DNA of 45,930 nt from Trebouxia sp. TZW2008 (GCA_002118135.1 BDIU01000492.1:1-45930); one strand, 5' to 3'; positions 1-13,246 are shown, numbered from the stretch's first letter. Notes: generated from the letters alone by a model not told the origin. A program made the numbers and translations.

Positions 1-10
1 CAGCAAAGGT

Positions 11-27
11 GGTGTTGAGATAACACC
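11..27 (-). promoter_or_regulatory. Histone mRNA 3' stem-loop of H2B
   Basis: Read on the minus strand, a 6-bp stem (GGTGTT/AACACC) closes a 5-nt loop (ATCTC), 28 nt after the H2B stop codon. The same stem follows both H3 genes and the H1 gene in this window. It matches the position and shape of the 3'-end processing hairpin of replication-dependent histone mRNAs, with the stem sequence typical of green algae. Confidence 0.9.
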
Positions 28-54
28 ATTTTTGTTTGTGTATGCAGTGTGCAC

Positions 55-545
55 TTAGGCAGATGTGAACTTGGTCACAGCTTTGGTGCCCTCTGACACA
101 GCGTGCTTGGCCAGCTCGCCAGGCAGGATCAGGCGGACAGCGGTCTGAATCTCCCGGGAGGTGACTGTAGGCTTCTTGTTGTACCTGGCCAGAGAAGCTG
201 TCTCCACAGCGATCTTCTCGAAGATGTCAGCGATGAAGGAGTTCAGGATTGACATGGCCTTTGAGGAGATACCAGTGTCTGGGTGAACCTGCTTCAAGAC
301 CTGCAAGAGCAGAGCAGCATGTCAGCGATGTGTTGTCGTCTGCAAAGAGTTTTGAACTCTGTTGCAGAGCAGATCGTGTGCACGACATAGGCATTTCCGG
401 GGCTACCCACCTTGTAGATGTAGATCTTGTAGCTCTCCACAGCCTTCTTGGAGCCCTTCTTGCGGCCAGCGCTGGACTTCTTGGCAACTGACTTCTTGGC
501 AGGCGCGGCGGGCTTCTTTTCTGACAATGCTGCCTTAGGAGCCAT
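55..545 (-). CDS. Histone H2B
   Basis: Core nucleosomal histone H2B. The exons are 411..545 and 55..300, with a 110-nt GT-AG intron (301..410) between them, giving 126 residues, the usual plant/algal size. Exon 1 encodes the Lys/Ala/Pro-rich tail (starting [11 protein letters not shown]) and the first residues of the fold (ESYKIYIYK). Exon 2 begins [12 protein letters not shown] and carries the whole remaining histone fold, ending AVTKFTSA. The start is the first ATG and matches the second copy at 45878. The gene is divergent from H3 (854), with 308 bp between the two ATGs. A histone 3' stem-loop follows the stop. An intron in a stem-loop histone gene is unusual for animals but known in volvocine algae. 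Confidence 0.97.
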
Positions 546-1382
<837 letters not shown>

Positions 1383-1418
1383 GTTCACAGCCTGGCACCT
1401 CTCTCCTCAACCCAAAAT

Positions 1419-1435
1419 GGTGTTATTTCAACACC
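1419..1435 (+). promoter_or_regulatory. Histone mRNA 3' stem-loop of H3
   Basis: GGTGTT-ATTTC-AACACC, a 6-bp stem with a 5-nt loop, 37 nt after the H3 stop. It is identical to the hairpin behind the right-hand H3 (44994..45010). Confidence 0.92.
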
Positions 1436-2058
1436 ACCTGCCTGGAATCCGAGCTTGCTTTGTACCCTGTTGACCTTCAGTTTGCACTGCACTGTTTATG
1501 GCAGTTGATTATGCAATGCCTTGACGGGTACTCTCACAGCACATCCCATACAAGATAGCTGCCTTTGCAAGAGCAACAGCTGAACGCAATGCAAAAAGCT
1601 GCAGCTGCTGCAGTTCTCACGGTATGCTGTTATGCATGGAAGGCTCCACTAGCTTTGCCCTGCTCTGAGGCATTTGTCAAGCAGCTGACTGAGCAAGGGC
1701 ATGCTGCTGGTCGATTTGGACATGCACCTTGTGCCTGATACAAAGTGTAGCATTGTCTGCTGGCAGCCAAGACTTTATGACAATATTGCTGTCAAATCCT
1801 GTGATCTGAATATCCCCGTACCCCTTTCATGCAAGCGCAATGCAATGATTGCTTCATGCTAGGCGTCAGTAGGCCAGACAATGATGTAAGAAACCCAAGG
1901 TCTGAGTTTCCCGGATCTGTAAGCTACAGAGCTTACATGCCCAAGCCAAAGCTTTGACCTGGAAAAACATGTGAGAGTAACGACAGGGGGGCCGTTCGTC
2001 GGTGTGTTTTGAGTTCATCAACCACAATGCAAGGAGTCCTTGGACAGCAAAGCCACAG
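1436..2058. other. Intergenic, H3 / CPBP protease (convergent)
   Basis: No coding or RNA gene recognised. Similarity to the right-hand histone pair ends at about 1463, which marks the edge of the inverted duplication. Confidence 0.6.
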
Positions 2059-2970
2059 CTACCAGAACATCCAGTCTTCAGCATAGATGACGTACACACC
2101 TAACAATAGGTTGCAAACTATGTGTGCAATTACAGCTGGACCTAGTGACCCAAAACAGAACACAAGACCATGCATGAAAATGGCAAAGATCATGCCCAGG
2201 ACTGGCTCAAACACAAACCGTGTATGACCTGCACCAAAACAGAAAATAGAAGCTGCTAAAGCTATGAGATCAAATGCTCTCAACGGAAGTGCTGCAAAAG
2301 ACGGCCACCTCCACCCAGAAAGCAAATTGAGAAACACCCTGTACAAGAAACTCCTGTCGTACACTTCTTCAAAGACAGCTGTAAGCAAGCTGGAATTGAT
2401 CAGTCTGACAGCAATCAGCACACGTGCTGTTGACCCTTCATGTCTTCTGTATGGATTCCAAGGTCTACGCCTAGTCTGTTTACACGACAACAACTTGGGT
2501 ACACCTACCCACAACAGGGTGCTTGCTACTCCTACTGTACCACCAATGAGCGCTGACTGACGTGTCAGTGAAAAGTCCCTCAATCCCACGATTTTCCCGA
2601 AGAGCAACATGATAATGAGATTGAAAGGCAGGCGAATGGCATACTGTTGATACCTTGTCAACGGAATGTAGGGACTCAAGTACGAGAGTATAGTCATGAT
2701 TAGCTGATGTGCAGAGCACCAACCTGCCAGGCTGTATTGGCCTAATGTCAATATGTTCAGACAGTGCAGCACCACCGGGGGGACCATATGTGTTGCAACA
2801 TATGTCAGCTCCAGCACCTGAACCACCTGTGCTTTGTTGGACAGGCGGCGCTGTTTGTCTGGAGACTTCTGTAGCTTCTGCAAACTGTCGCCCAAACTGT
2901 ATGCTGGCATCTGTTTGCCTCTTGCAGTCATAATGCTATGCAAACAACCTGCAGCTTTGAAGGTGGTCAC
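2059..2970 (-). CDS. CPBP (CAAX protease/ABI) family intramembrane protease
   Basis: A 303-residue open frame without introns, unusual beside its intron-rich neighbours. The C-terminal half shows the three signature motifs of CPBP glutamic intramembrane proteases in order: EEVYDR (Glu201, Glu202, Arg206), FGAGH (Phe245, His249) and HIVCN (His283, Asn287). These sit in or next to hydrophobic segments at about 112-128, 140-160, 234-246, 255-275 and 276-298. The family cleaves membrane-associated peptides, including prenylated C-termini; the substrate here is unknown. The first ATG is used. Met14 and Met21 are alternatives, and the first about 40 residues are not obviously conserved. It is divergent from the UBX gene, with 463 bp between. 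Confidence 0.8.
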   Translation of the reverse strand: MTTFKAAGCLHSIMTARGKQMPAYSLGDSLQKLQKSPDKQRRLSNKAQVVQVLELTYVATHMVPPVVLHCLNILTLGQYSLAGWCSAHQLIMTILSYLSPYIPLTRYQQYAIRLPFNLIIMLLFGKIVGLRDFSLTRQSALIGGTVGVASTLLWVGVPKLLSCKQTRRRPWNPYRRHEGSTARVLIAVRLINSSLLTAVFEEVYDRSFLYRVFLNLLSGWRWPSFAALPLRAFDLIALAASIFCFGAGHTRFVFEPVLGMIFAIFMHGLVFCFGSLGPAVIAHIVCNLLLGVYVIYAEDWMFW

Positions 2971-3433
2971 TACAGTGAAGCCTTCAAGCCACTAAAAGCT
3001 GCGAGTCTGATGCCTGCACATCATACAAACAGCTTTGTGATGCAGCATGTATGTTGCTGCGTTCACGCTACCCCGACCCCTGCTATGTGGCTTTTGACAA
3101 TGCATGCAAGTCAAAGCATCACGGACCTGCACTCAGTCAATTGGTCAGAACCACACTCTCAGACGCACTGCGAAGACACGGCCGGCTTGTGCGAATCAGA
3201 CTGACATTCAAAACAGAGACAGCGCAAAGATGGATCAAGCCTCGACTGTTCTGGTTCAACATGCAGGTCATGCTTTGGCGCATGCTGTCATGCTGTGCAT
3301 GAATTGCTGAACGTCATCAGAGTGTCTCATTACAAGAGCGGTCATCAGACGGCCAAACACCGTCTGTATTGCCGCATTTGTCTGGACGAATCTGCTCAAA
3401 CCGGCGCGCTGTCCTGCGTTCGACAGTCGAAGC
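2971..3433. promoter_or_regulatory. Shared upstream region, CPBP protease / UBX adaptor
   Basis: A 463-bp spacer between two divergent start codons, which must hold both 5' UTRs and promoters. No specific element was recognised. Confidence 0.4.
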
Positions 3434-6400
3434 ATGTCGGGTGAAGACGAAGTTGTTGCGAATTTTGTCGCGCTTACTGGGACCGACACAAAGACAGCAG
3501 AAGGATTGCTCGAGGTTGGTTGCCTTTGAGTCCTGGCTGCACACGCTCGGCATCTGTTCCAGAGTGGCAGTGGATCTATTGTCTTGCGTAGGCATGCGCT
3601 GGAAACCTAGAATCCGCAATTCAGCTGTTCTTTGACACTCAGTCTGGCCCAGCAGCTCAAAGTGATGAGGCCCTTGCGCGCTCTTTGCAGCAGCCAGCTA
3701 CCTCTACATCACAAGCAGAGTGAGCAGGCTGCCTTGTACAAGTCTGTCAAATGCAGCACACGTCAACCAGTACTTGGGAGACACATGCACAGACAATTCA
3801 GACGACGATGATCACCTCTCAAACCCAAGCGTTTAACGACTGTATTGTGTAGGCCATCAAACACATCAGATGAAATCCGTGCTCCAATACCAGTTGTGCG
3901 GGATACCTTATACGGCCCTACTTTGTATGGCCAGGCATCGTCATATGGCATACGTAGTCAGAGTCGATCCAGGCATGTCCATGCCTTTCCAGCAAATATG
4001 CCCATTCTCTGCACATTCACAACTGCAGTACAGTCAATATGCTGATGCTCATCATCAGTACAGCTTGATCTGAGAATATGATGTTGCATCCTTTTCATGT
4101 CCACTGCTTTTCTTGTAGCCCAGCTCAACTGTTTGGTGAAATGCTTGAGAAGGAGAGCTGTGTTTACAGTACTAATGGTTATTGAGTCAACTGTCATGGC
4201 ATTCAGGAGCCATGGTGACCGTCAAGCTCAAGATCTAAATGCCTTTCGAGACTTCCAGTAAGTTGTGGATCTTCACGAAATTGCTTTTGCACTCAAAACT
4301 GTGTTCTGTCCATGATGTTGATGGTATTGTGTTATAGGGCAGAGGGGCGAGGCAATTTGGCCGGTAGCAATTCAGGGGTGAGATCACCTTGCATCATTCA
4401 GTGCCTTGAAAGCTTGCAAACTGCTTTTGACACACAGTGTTTGAGTTGTTTAGCAACAAGCAGATGTCATCAGAATGTTTGACTCACTTCACATGCTGTT
4501 TCTGCATTGACATATGTACTGGCCTCGTGAGCCTACGCTGCACAGTATAAAGGTCCAACATGGGTGTGGCCCCTGACTGACAGGTTGTGTTCACTACCAG
4601 GTCAGATACATCTGTACACCCACAGTCATGCTTGAAGCATATGAGTCATGTCCAGTCCTGATGTGATTACAAATGAATCATCCAATGCATGTTGGCGTTG
4701 AAGTGTTTTTTTTCAGCACTTGAGCCAGCACGTGTGATGATTGTCTTGAACCAGGTTTGTGCTGTGATGTAGTCAGGTTACTTTGGTTGTCACATTCTTC
4801 TTAGCTTTTTTGTAGACATCCAGGGCATGACTAATTAAATGCATTGGTGCCCATGCAGGGCTTGGCGCACTTGTTCAAGGCCCCGTCAGCTCTCATGTTC
4901 CAAGGCACCTTTGATGAGGCCAAGGCCAAAGCAGTACAGGAGGGCAAATGGCTGGTATGTGCGCTAAGATTGCAGTGGGTGGTTGTTCATTTACTATATG
5001 AAGTTGCTATTCAACCTGTGGAACCCAGCAAGTAGGTACATACAGACACAAACTGCCTTCATTCAAGTCTGTCAGCGTCGCAAGTCAGCAACTGCCTTGT
5101 TGCCAAAGTTGGCAGATTTGTGATATGCCTGGCAGACAGCATAGCAAGTACAGATGCCGACATCTTGTATAGCTGAAGCAATGTCTGTTGGTGTAGCTCC
5201 TACTGGCTGCTGTCACTGTCAATACTTGCTGTTCTGCAGCTAGTCCACATCAGATGCACATAGAACGACAGCAAAGCAAAAGCAAAGTCCAGATTGCTTC
5301 CTGTCATGAAGAAAGCTCTTGATGGAAAGCCTGGATAGCATGCAGATGAAAAAAAAAAGTCCTGTGTGCGATGCAGATGGTGAATGTGCAGAGCAACAGC
5401 CAATTTGCATCTCACATGCTGAATCGGGATACCTGGTCTGACCCGACAGTGTCCAGCATCCTCATGGGCTCATTCATTTTCTGGCAGGTACACTCCCTTT
5501 CATATTTCTGCTTGAAATGCTCTATGTCCTGAGCCTGGTTGCAGAGAGGCCAGCTGTGGACAGCATGCTTGCATCCAACCTGATCTCTATCCCGCCAAAC
5601 TCTTGCATATGCCTGTGCTTGCCACCACGCATTGCACAACACAGCCGCTCATGTTGCCACGGCAGTCACGTTGGCAGTGCATTTAGGATCTGCATGACTT
5701 GCGCTTTGCAGAACTGCTGATGCCACTGGCAATAGCGCTGGAGACCAAAGTACAGCATCCTCAACGCCAACCACATGAACTTCCATGCCTGCACTTGAGC
5801 TAAAAGGGAATATCACACAAGCTGGGAATATTTCTGATTTGACATGTGACGGTGCAGGTATATGAAAGCTCAGAGCATGGCAGCAAATTCATGAGCTTCT
5901 ACAGAATTGCTGATGCCACTTCATTGCCTATCATACTGATTCTGGACCCTCTGACTGGTGCCAAGCAGCGCCAACTGACTGGCTTTGTAGAGCCTCAAAG
6001 GTATGCCATCTGCCCAAATAATGTAAAACAGATGCAGGATTGCTTGCATTGCTAGTGCCATGTGCATTGACATGTCAAGTACACTGATCACTACACATGA
6101 AGGCTTGCTGTGCATGCTGCACTCCTTCAAAGCAGATCAATGTGCTTTGGGCCTGAAATAGAGCTTGGATGGTGAGTCTTGCATGGGATTGGGACCTGTT
6201 GTTGGCAGCAACATCTTGTCAAGCAGGGCTTGCAGCCGCTGTCTGAGGCACAAGGCACGTGTTTAAAGGGTCATCACTTTTGTCAGGCAATCATGCATCA
6301 ATCTAGGTCTAAGTCAATCATGCAGCAATCTAGGTCTGAATCAGTCATGCAGCAATCTAGGTCTGAGTCAATCATGCAGCAACCTAGATCTGAGTCAATG

Positions 6401-9400
6401 ATCCTCAAGCAAAACTACCACTGCAGTTGGAATGCATTGTTTGATACCAAATGGCCTTGTCCTTACAACAAGAATGCCGATATCTTCACTGTCCTGTTAT
6501 TGAGCATTTACTGTACTGTGTTGTCATACAAGCTGGCTCCACTCCAGGGATCTTTACAAACCCATGAGTTCTCAGGCAGGTCGTATTCAGTATTGCAGAG
6601 TAACGCTGCTTATTGCATGGTGCGTGTCAGCACACAGGCTGGCTGAGGAAACCCTCGTGATTTGATGCCTGTCATGGGTCGTGACATAAGCGCCCTTCAG
6701 TGATGAAGCAAGTTGCTTTCAACATTGCAGAATCATGCCGCTTGACCCTTACCCTGCTTTGGCATAAAGGCTAGCTGAGACATAAGTCCCTCTCTTGATC
6801 CATGACATCCACTACCCATCAGTGATGAAGCAAATTGGTCTCAAACCTGCAGAAACATGTGCTAAAGTGCTATTCTGTGTTGACTCACAGACTAGCTGAG
6901 GATTAGGTGCTTGTCATAGACCATGACATCTACCACCCATCACGTCTCAAGCAAGTCATGTCAATACTGCAGAAACATACTGCTGGGCAGTATGGATTTG
7001 TTAATGCATAGGCTAGCTGAGGGTTTGCTGTCACTGACAGATAGCAGCATCCCACACGCATCAAGTTTTGGGCAGGGCATGCACAAATACCAAACTGACA
7101 TGCTGCTGACTTCACAGTCTGTGCTAGCATACAGGCTAGCTGAGGATTCGGTGCCTTTCCTGGAGCACAGCATCCAACATAAATACAAGCTGGCCACCCA
7201 GCATAAACTAGCCCATCAGTGATGCAAGTAACTGTTTCCAACACTGTTGAAGCATGTGCTAACCTGTCACACTGTGTTGGCTCACAGGCAAGCTGAAAAT
7301 CTGGTACCTTTCATGGATCATGACATACACAATTCACACTTTGTCAAGCAAGTCGTGTCAAAAACTGCAACGCTTATGCTGCTGACTTCTTGCTCTGTGT
7401 TGACATGCAGATTAGCTGAGGATCTGGTGCCTTTCATGGACCATGACATCCACCACCCATCTGCACACAAGCTGGCCACCCAACATAAGCGCAAGCAGAC
7501 CCAGGCACCGCCAGCCAGCAAGGTAACAGACTGTCGTTCAAGCTGCTTTCCATGTTGAGCCAGTCAATTGTCAGTCATGATTGTTTTTTGCTCATCCTGT
7601 GTCCAGACTACTGCCTCTTGACTTGTGCAGACATGTAGGAATGCTGCATGACAATTGCTGTTGCTTAGGCAAGCATTCCTACGCTGAAAGGCAGCTGACG
7701 AGCATGCCTTGTTCATCTGGCGCCTTAGCATTGAGAGCCCTGATAGGAAAATCTTTACCTTGCGCAGATTGCCGTGTGCAGATATCAAGGAAAGCTGCAT
7801 TGCCGTCTGTGGTGCATACGCATCAGCTCTGCTGTGTACACCTCAAGCTGTGATAGGTCAAGGACATCACAACAGCTTGAATCAGCTAAAGTTGCTAAAT
7901 AGATACTCATCACTCGCAGAGGCCAATGACAGAAGATGAAGAGCTGGCAGCTGCTCTAGCAATGTCAGTTGAGGATGCTGTACAGCCCATGCCCTCCACG
8001 AGTCCCCCAGTAGAGACCAGGGCAACTGCCCCTGTCCCCACAGCAAGTGCCCCAGGCCCTTCTGGAGGGAGCAGGGCAACTGCCCTTGGCTCAAGCCCTT
8101 CTGCCCCTGAACAGCCCAGGGCAACTGCCCTTGGTTCAGGTCCCTCTGCCTCTGCTCAAGCCCCTTCATCTAAGGTCACCAGCAATGGGGTCAGTGAAAG
8201 GGAGAATGCATCTGGTGCTGCCAATGGAGCTTCACCACAGGTACTCTTGGGTCACCAACACCGTTTTCACATGTTCATCATACATTAAGCTCTTGTTGTA
8301 AGGACACTCAATGTCAGGACAATCTCAATACAAGGACTGTGACATTGGTAACCGATCACTGCGTTCTGACTGCAGTGATCCCTCTGAGCAAGGACCATTT
8401 GATGTAAGGACAAATGTGTTGGCAACCACAGCAGTCGTTACAAAGAGAGTTTCCTGTAAAACTGATCATGGAACTTTGTGTTGCTACATAAATCCTATGC
8501 TGTTGTGGCCTCATTCCTGTCTGTTAGAACAGCAGCAGCTTTTCACTCAGAGCATAAGTTGCAAATGCTGAGCAGGTCACTGAGAGTGGGTGTTGCTTGT
8601 CACAGCTTCTACTACCACGTCTAGCAATTTGACCTGTACTGGTCCTCCCTCATCCTCTGGAATGGTAACATTATCCAAAAAAAGAAAATCCTTCCTTATC
8701 AGATTGATATCAATCGCTATGTTCAGAGCTCCAATCCATTGATGACCAATCACTTCAATTGGAACAGCAGGATGGAACGCCTGTTTCTGTAGTTGCTGCA
8801 CAGTCGACCAGAGCTGCACGTACAGCTGCGCAGTGACGTTGTACGCATGCCTGTGTGGTGATTGACCAAGTACGATCTCAATCGCCGGCCAAGGCCTTCA
8901 CTCAACAAGCTCATCTACATGTGACGGACAAAGCAATCTGTATAGGGGCAGGTATAGGGGGTGTGCAATGTGCTGAAGTGTCCTAGTGAGCAACTGAACA
9001 ACCCCATTTGCAGATGGCCAACGACGCAGTATGTACAGAATGTGCTGCAGCCTCTGCCAAAATGTCAAGCTGCAGGTGGTTCGTGGAGCAGTTTGTACAC
9101 TGTGCGTAAGCCTTTTGCCAACTGTCAGACTGAGTCTCTGTTGCAGGTGGCTGGTCAAGCAATCTATGCCGAAACCCTCTGTGCTTTAACGCATACATTA
9201 TTGTGAATCTCCTGCCACAATCGTGTCACAATTGTGCCACAATCGTGTCACAATTGTGCCACAATTGTGACATGATTTGCAGATGGCTGATGCAGCAGAT
9301 TGTTCGCAATGTACTGCAGCCACCACGAAACTGCCATTTCACCTCAAGTCAATCTGACATAAAGTCTTTTGAGACTTGATGACCTTCTGGGCAAGAGAGC

Positions 9401-11676
9401 ATCTGTGACGTACATCATACCTGATGCAAACAGTACACAGCTTGTTAAAGAGTCTGCTTTCGTTGACTGCTGTTGCTGGTGCTGACTCTATTTGCATTGG
9501 CTAATCAAGCGGTTTGTGTACAGTGAGTTGAAGCTCCTGCTATCGTCTGTTTTAGATAAGCACAATTGTACGTGGTTAATGCAGCAAAGGTGCAAAGCAT
9601 ACAATCCGTGATTTGGTGTTGAAGCTTCTGCCAAGTTTTTACTTCACTAAAATTCTTTGCAGGCAGCCGACGAAGCCAGTGTGATTGCTGACGCTAAAGC
9701 TCGGCTCCCCGCAGAACCGCAAGCCACAGACCCCTCCCTGTGCAGAATTGGTACACACTGCTGCGCTTCTGTCCTTACTGACTATGACATGTGTGCTGTC
9801 TTAGCCATGAGTGAGAACTTATGTGATACTGTGTCAGCAATGTGCTTCCCTGCTGTGTCCTTGTAGCGCGCTTGTGCTACTGCGACGCTGCTTTCACATG
9901 ATTGTCCAGTCATGCCACATGTGCATACAACACATACTGAAGTTGCACTGGCATGAGGAATCACTGCAGCCCGCATTATTTGTGTCAAGTCTGTGCAGAG
10001 AATGTGCCTACCTGTCATTGACGTTTTGCTGTGCTGCCTCAATGGCATGAAGGCGGCTGTCACAGCATTGCCAACAGCTAAGATGACAGCATTGTTGAAC
10101 CAGTTTGACAAGCCCATGGCTACCAAGTTTGTTGCTAAACAAGTCTACAGCAAGATCCGTCAGGTCCATCTGACATGATGCCCATGCTGAGAATGCATTT
10201 GAACAGTGTTCCTGCATTATGCGGAGCTCAGTGCTGTGGTTCTTTTTGCAGACAGGTATTGCTTTATAGCACCTGTCAGCAGCTTTCACCAGCTGTCACC
10301 AGCATGATCTGTGGGGTGGTGAAACTGTTCTTGATGCAATGCGTTGTCCATAGGCACACAAGAATGTGTTTGCATTCAAGAACCTGTTTTCTCAGTTGAG
10401 CCGTGCTGTGCAGCTATTCGGCTGCCAGATGGGAAGCGGCTGACCCGCACCTTCTCTCGGACAGACTCTGTATCTGCCTTGGAAGACTTTTGCGTCATTC
10501 AGGTGAATGCTTGTCCATCATCACGCAATGCTTTGTGAGCTGCTGATGTCTTGTGTGTCAGTGCCATTCATGGGCTCGAGTGTATCACATGGCCCTGGTC
10601 ACAGGCTGGATGACTCTACTACAAAGGGCACTGCCTTGATTGGCAATAACGGTGGCTGCAAGTGTTATTGTCTGCCCAAGACCTGATATTGCGAAAGAGC
10701 GCACCAACTCCTGTGCTGTTGCTCGGCTGCTTCTGCTCACAGCAGCTCATCTTGTGATGCCTAGGTTCTCATTGCTTGCTGCTCCTTGTTACGTTGTTCT
10801 AGCGCCACACACATGAATCCAAATTCCCCCTGGCATGTCCACATTGATGCAGCTGCATTCCCTTGGCATTGCATCAGACTCACAGCAGCACCTGCGACCC
10901 ACGCCATCAGCAGCTTATATACAAGCACCAAGGTTTGCCCAGGAGCATCTAATGATGCAACCGGAACAAGTGCACTAGTCTTGTCAGACTGCTGTGTATC
11001 AGCAGCAGCTGGAGCTTACATGGCAGCATTCGATGTTGCAACTATCACAACTTTCAGCAGCTTTGTGATGCACTACAGGCTGAGGGTGCCGCCACAAGGC
11101 CATTCAAACTTATGCAGCCATACCCAGGTGAGCATGCCGTTGGCTATCATCTTGTCAAATTGTGCTCAATGGTCCTGCATTGCTTGCTGATGTCAGCCAA
11201 GCTTATGCAAACAAGCCTGGGTGAGCATGCCATTAGCCATCATCTTGTCAAGTTGTGCTCAATGGTCCTGCATTGCTTGCTGATGTCAGTAATGTGTCAG
11301 TAGCCTCCTTCAAAAAGCTCATGCACGAGCAGCAGGATATGTCTCAGGCTGCAAGCTTGCATGCGTCCTGGAAGGATTGCTCACGTGCCTGTGTTGCCTT
11401 AACTGCCAGAAGTTATCACTCTATCAAGAACGCACAGCACACAGAAGAAAAGAAATGTCTTTGCAATTAGGCATGATGACCAAAGCCTCCTTGAGTAGAA
11501 GCAGCGCGACAGCAGCACATGTCATGACTGCATTCAAGTCAAAGACAAGTCTGACACCATTCATGTCTCTCAAGGGTCTATTACCTGCAGGAGCTCCTCC
11601 ATTGACAGACTCTGCACAGTCACTGGAAGCTGCTGGTGTAGCTGGTGGCATGGTGGCTCTGAAATGGAAGGACTAA
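3434..11676 (+). CDS. UBXN7/PUX7-type Cdc48(p97) adaptor, UBA-UAS-UIM-UBX
   Basis: Links ubiquitinated clients to the AAA ATPase Cdc48/p97. Fourteen exons with fully consistent phases: 3434..3514, 3592..3719, 3853..3972, 4207..4257, 4338..4377, 4859..4954, 5377..5487, 5858..6000, 7411..7522, 7920..8240, 9663..9750, 10414..10502, 11061..11127, 11591..11676; 510 residues (human UBXN7 is about 490). UBA is at about 4-46 (VANFVALTGTD, then LESAIQLFFD). UAS (thioredoxin-like) is at about 140-270 (LAHLFKAPSALMFQGTFDEA, NRDTWSDPTV, SFIFWQVYESS, ILDPLTGAK). UIM is at about 297-313 (EDEELAAALAMSVEDA), followed by a Pro/Ser/Ala linker. UBX is at about 431-507 (IRLPDGKRLTRTFSR to MVALKWKD). The usual FPR loop of UBX reads YPG. 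Exon 3 needs a GC donor at 3973, so that junction is the least certain. Introns carry decayed exon copies. Confidence 0.9.
6288..6395 (+). repeat. 27-bp tandem repeat, 4 copies, in an intron
   Basis: Four near-perfect 27-bp units (core ATGCAGCAATCTAGGTCTGA) lie in the long intron between UBX exons 8 and 9. The unit length is a multiple of three, so one frame reads an IMQQSRSES-like peptide, but no splice model places it in the mRNA. Confidence 0.85.
6636..7420 (+). repeat. Decayed tandem copies of UBX exon 9 (acceptor side)
   Basis: Seven units of about 120-155 bp start near 6638, 6768, 6889, 7009, 7132, 7286 and 7410; only the last is the working exon. Each has an acceptor-like stretch, then GGCTAGCTGAGGAT or a variant, then CCTTTCATGGACCATGACAT or a variant. 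The six upstream copies carry stops, indels or broken acceptors. All copies are upstream of the true exon and contain only its 5' part. Confidence 0.85.
9008..9520 (+). repeat. Decayed tandem copies of UBX exon 11 (acceptor side)
   Basis: TTGCAG-TGGCT-like units start near 9009, 9142, 9278 and (weaker) 9491, about 133 bp apart for the first three. They resemble the acceptor and start of the working exon at 9663 (GCAGCCGACGAAGCC). Similarity is low, so the assignment is less certain than for exon 9. Confidence 0.5.
9214..9269 (+). repeat. 22-bp minisatellite
   Basis: About 2.5 copies of a unit reading GCCACAATCGTGTCACAATT plus GT, itself made of two near-identical 11-bp halves. Intronic. Confidence 0.85.
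11106..11290 (+). repeat. 92-bp tandem duplication across UBX exon 13 donor
   Basis: Two about 92-bp units start at 11106 and 11198. Each holds the last about 22 nt of exon 13, the donor GGTGAGCATGCC and about 60 nt of intron. The first copy is the working exon end (ATGCAGCCATACCCAG). In the second copy the exon part has drifted and the donor remains. The spare copy lies downstream, as expected if a donor-straddling segment was duplicated. Confidence 0.85.
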
Positions 11677-13246
11677 ATCAGAATGACAGCGCAATTATCA
11701 TCTGGGTCGGAAGCCCACTACAGTGCAAATCTGCTATTTTGCATGCTGTGATGTTTTCAGCTTATACATCATGATGCAGCAGGTCTGCTAGCTGCTGCAG
11801 AGCTTGCTACTTTCAGATGTCTGTACAAGTTTGTGTCAGCATCATGTCAGCTGTGAGGGCTATCATTTGCATCCTTGTGCAAACGTGTACCTGATGCTTT
11901 GAGTTTGAAGTGCTCCCTGTCAACTGCATCCTGACTGTCTGATTGTGCACCATATACATGCCATGTCTTCACAGGCTTGCCAAAGGCTAGAAATCGAAAT
12001 GCCTTGTTGGGGATAGAGTCTGTCATTGCTTGACGTGCGTTGTTGGCATGTCTAAAATCCCACTGCATTGTCTATCTCGGCAGTGTATGCAGTGCCAGAC
12101 AAGGTGCACAGCAAATGGTGCAGAGGGATTGGATTCTCATGGCAAAATGATCAGCTCTGCAGTTACTGCACGTTATTGTACTGTACTGTACGTTATTGAG
12201 CAATCCATTGCCAAAAGCTAAGAAGAATGCATTTCCCGCTCGGTGTTGCTGTTGGTCTTTGCGGAGAATGGATGATGCTAGGGATCGTTTGCACAAATTT
12301 GCAGGCAGTCCTCACTGATGATGCACTGACGGTATATGCACATGACTGCATGCATGCGTGCATGCTGGGTGAGTGACGAGAATGGCATGGCAGCAATATG
12401 ATCAGTTCCTGCTTTGTCAAAGCATCATCCAAGCACCAGAACGTAGGATTACACTGTGTGTGTACCCACAGATCAGCTTCTACACGATCAGCTAACACGC
12501 AGCAGTAACCCATGCATATGCATGTGACTCCACAGTTTTGTTAAATTGGGTTTGCAGGTCAGAAAGGCTGATTGCTTGACCCATTTCGGGCAAAGACCAT
12601 CTCTGCCTGCAGGAGGGTACTGAAAAGCAGAAAGGCTGACAGCAAATTGGGTCAATTGCGTCGTGAGGGGCTGGGGCATGGAACTAACAACCGGAACACT
12701 CTGTGTTTGTTGCTACTTCAGTGGCGATTTTGAAGGGGAATCATGGGCTGACAATGCTGTTTGCTGTGTCTCGAACAACATCAAATGGTAGAGACCGCAA
12801 TCAACAGCTTTGCGCTGGCTTAGCAAGCACGCAGCGGCTCAAACGACCTGTGCAAGCAGAGGACCTCCCTGACCTCTCAGCGAAAGCAAGGCTTGAGGCA
12901 ACGACACGGACGACTCAACCACGACATGTAGGACCTTAGCGCCGCTGTGCATGGTTATTCGGTACCGTGCAACGCTGAACGCCATAAAGACGCTGACAAA
13001 ATGACCGCAAAGTATGATCTTGAGCATATGCACTCCTGAGCAGGTCTGGCCCGTTGACGCAAGAGCAGACGAGGCTGGCTTGTGTTATACTGCACAGAAG
13101 AGCAGGTTGACACAGGCAATGTTTGGCAAGGCCAGCCCTGCATGACTTGTGCGCATCTCAAGCGGGATTCTCGGAAGCTGAGTGCAGCGCAGCAGACTCA
13201 CAGGGCGGCACTACCTATTTCGACTAATTAGACAAATTTTAATAAT
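11677..13246. other. Intergenic, UBX adaptor / histone H1
   Basis: No gene recognised on either strand. Short open frames here lack any family signature, and nothing repeat-like stands out. Confidence 0.5.

Noticed and set aside
3770..3830. Possible extra acidic exon in the UBX gene (DNSDDDD frame)
   Set aside because: It would need a weak GTTTAA donor. Exons 2 and 3 already join in phase and fit the family without it.
6179..6646. Frame containing an IMQQSRSES-like repeat
   Set aside because: Intronic 27-bp tandem repeat. The flanking UBX exons join in phase without it.
12170..12200. Short TACTGTACTG repeat and palindromic stretches before H1
   Set aside because: Too short and imperfect to support a site or element.
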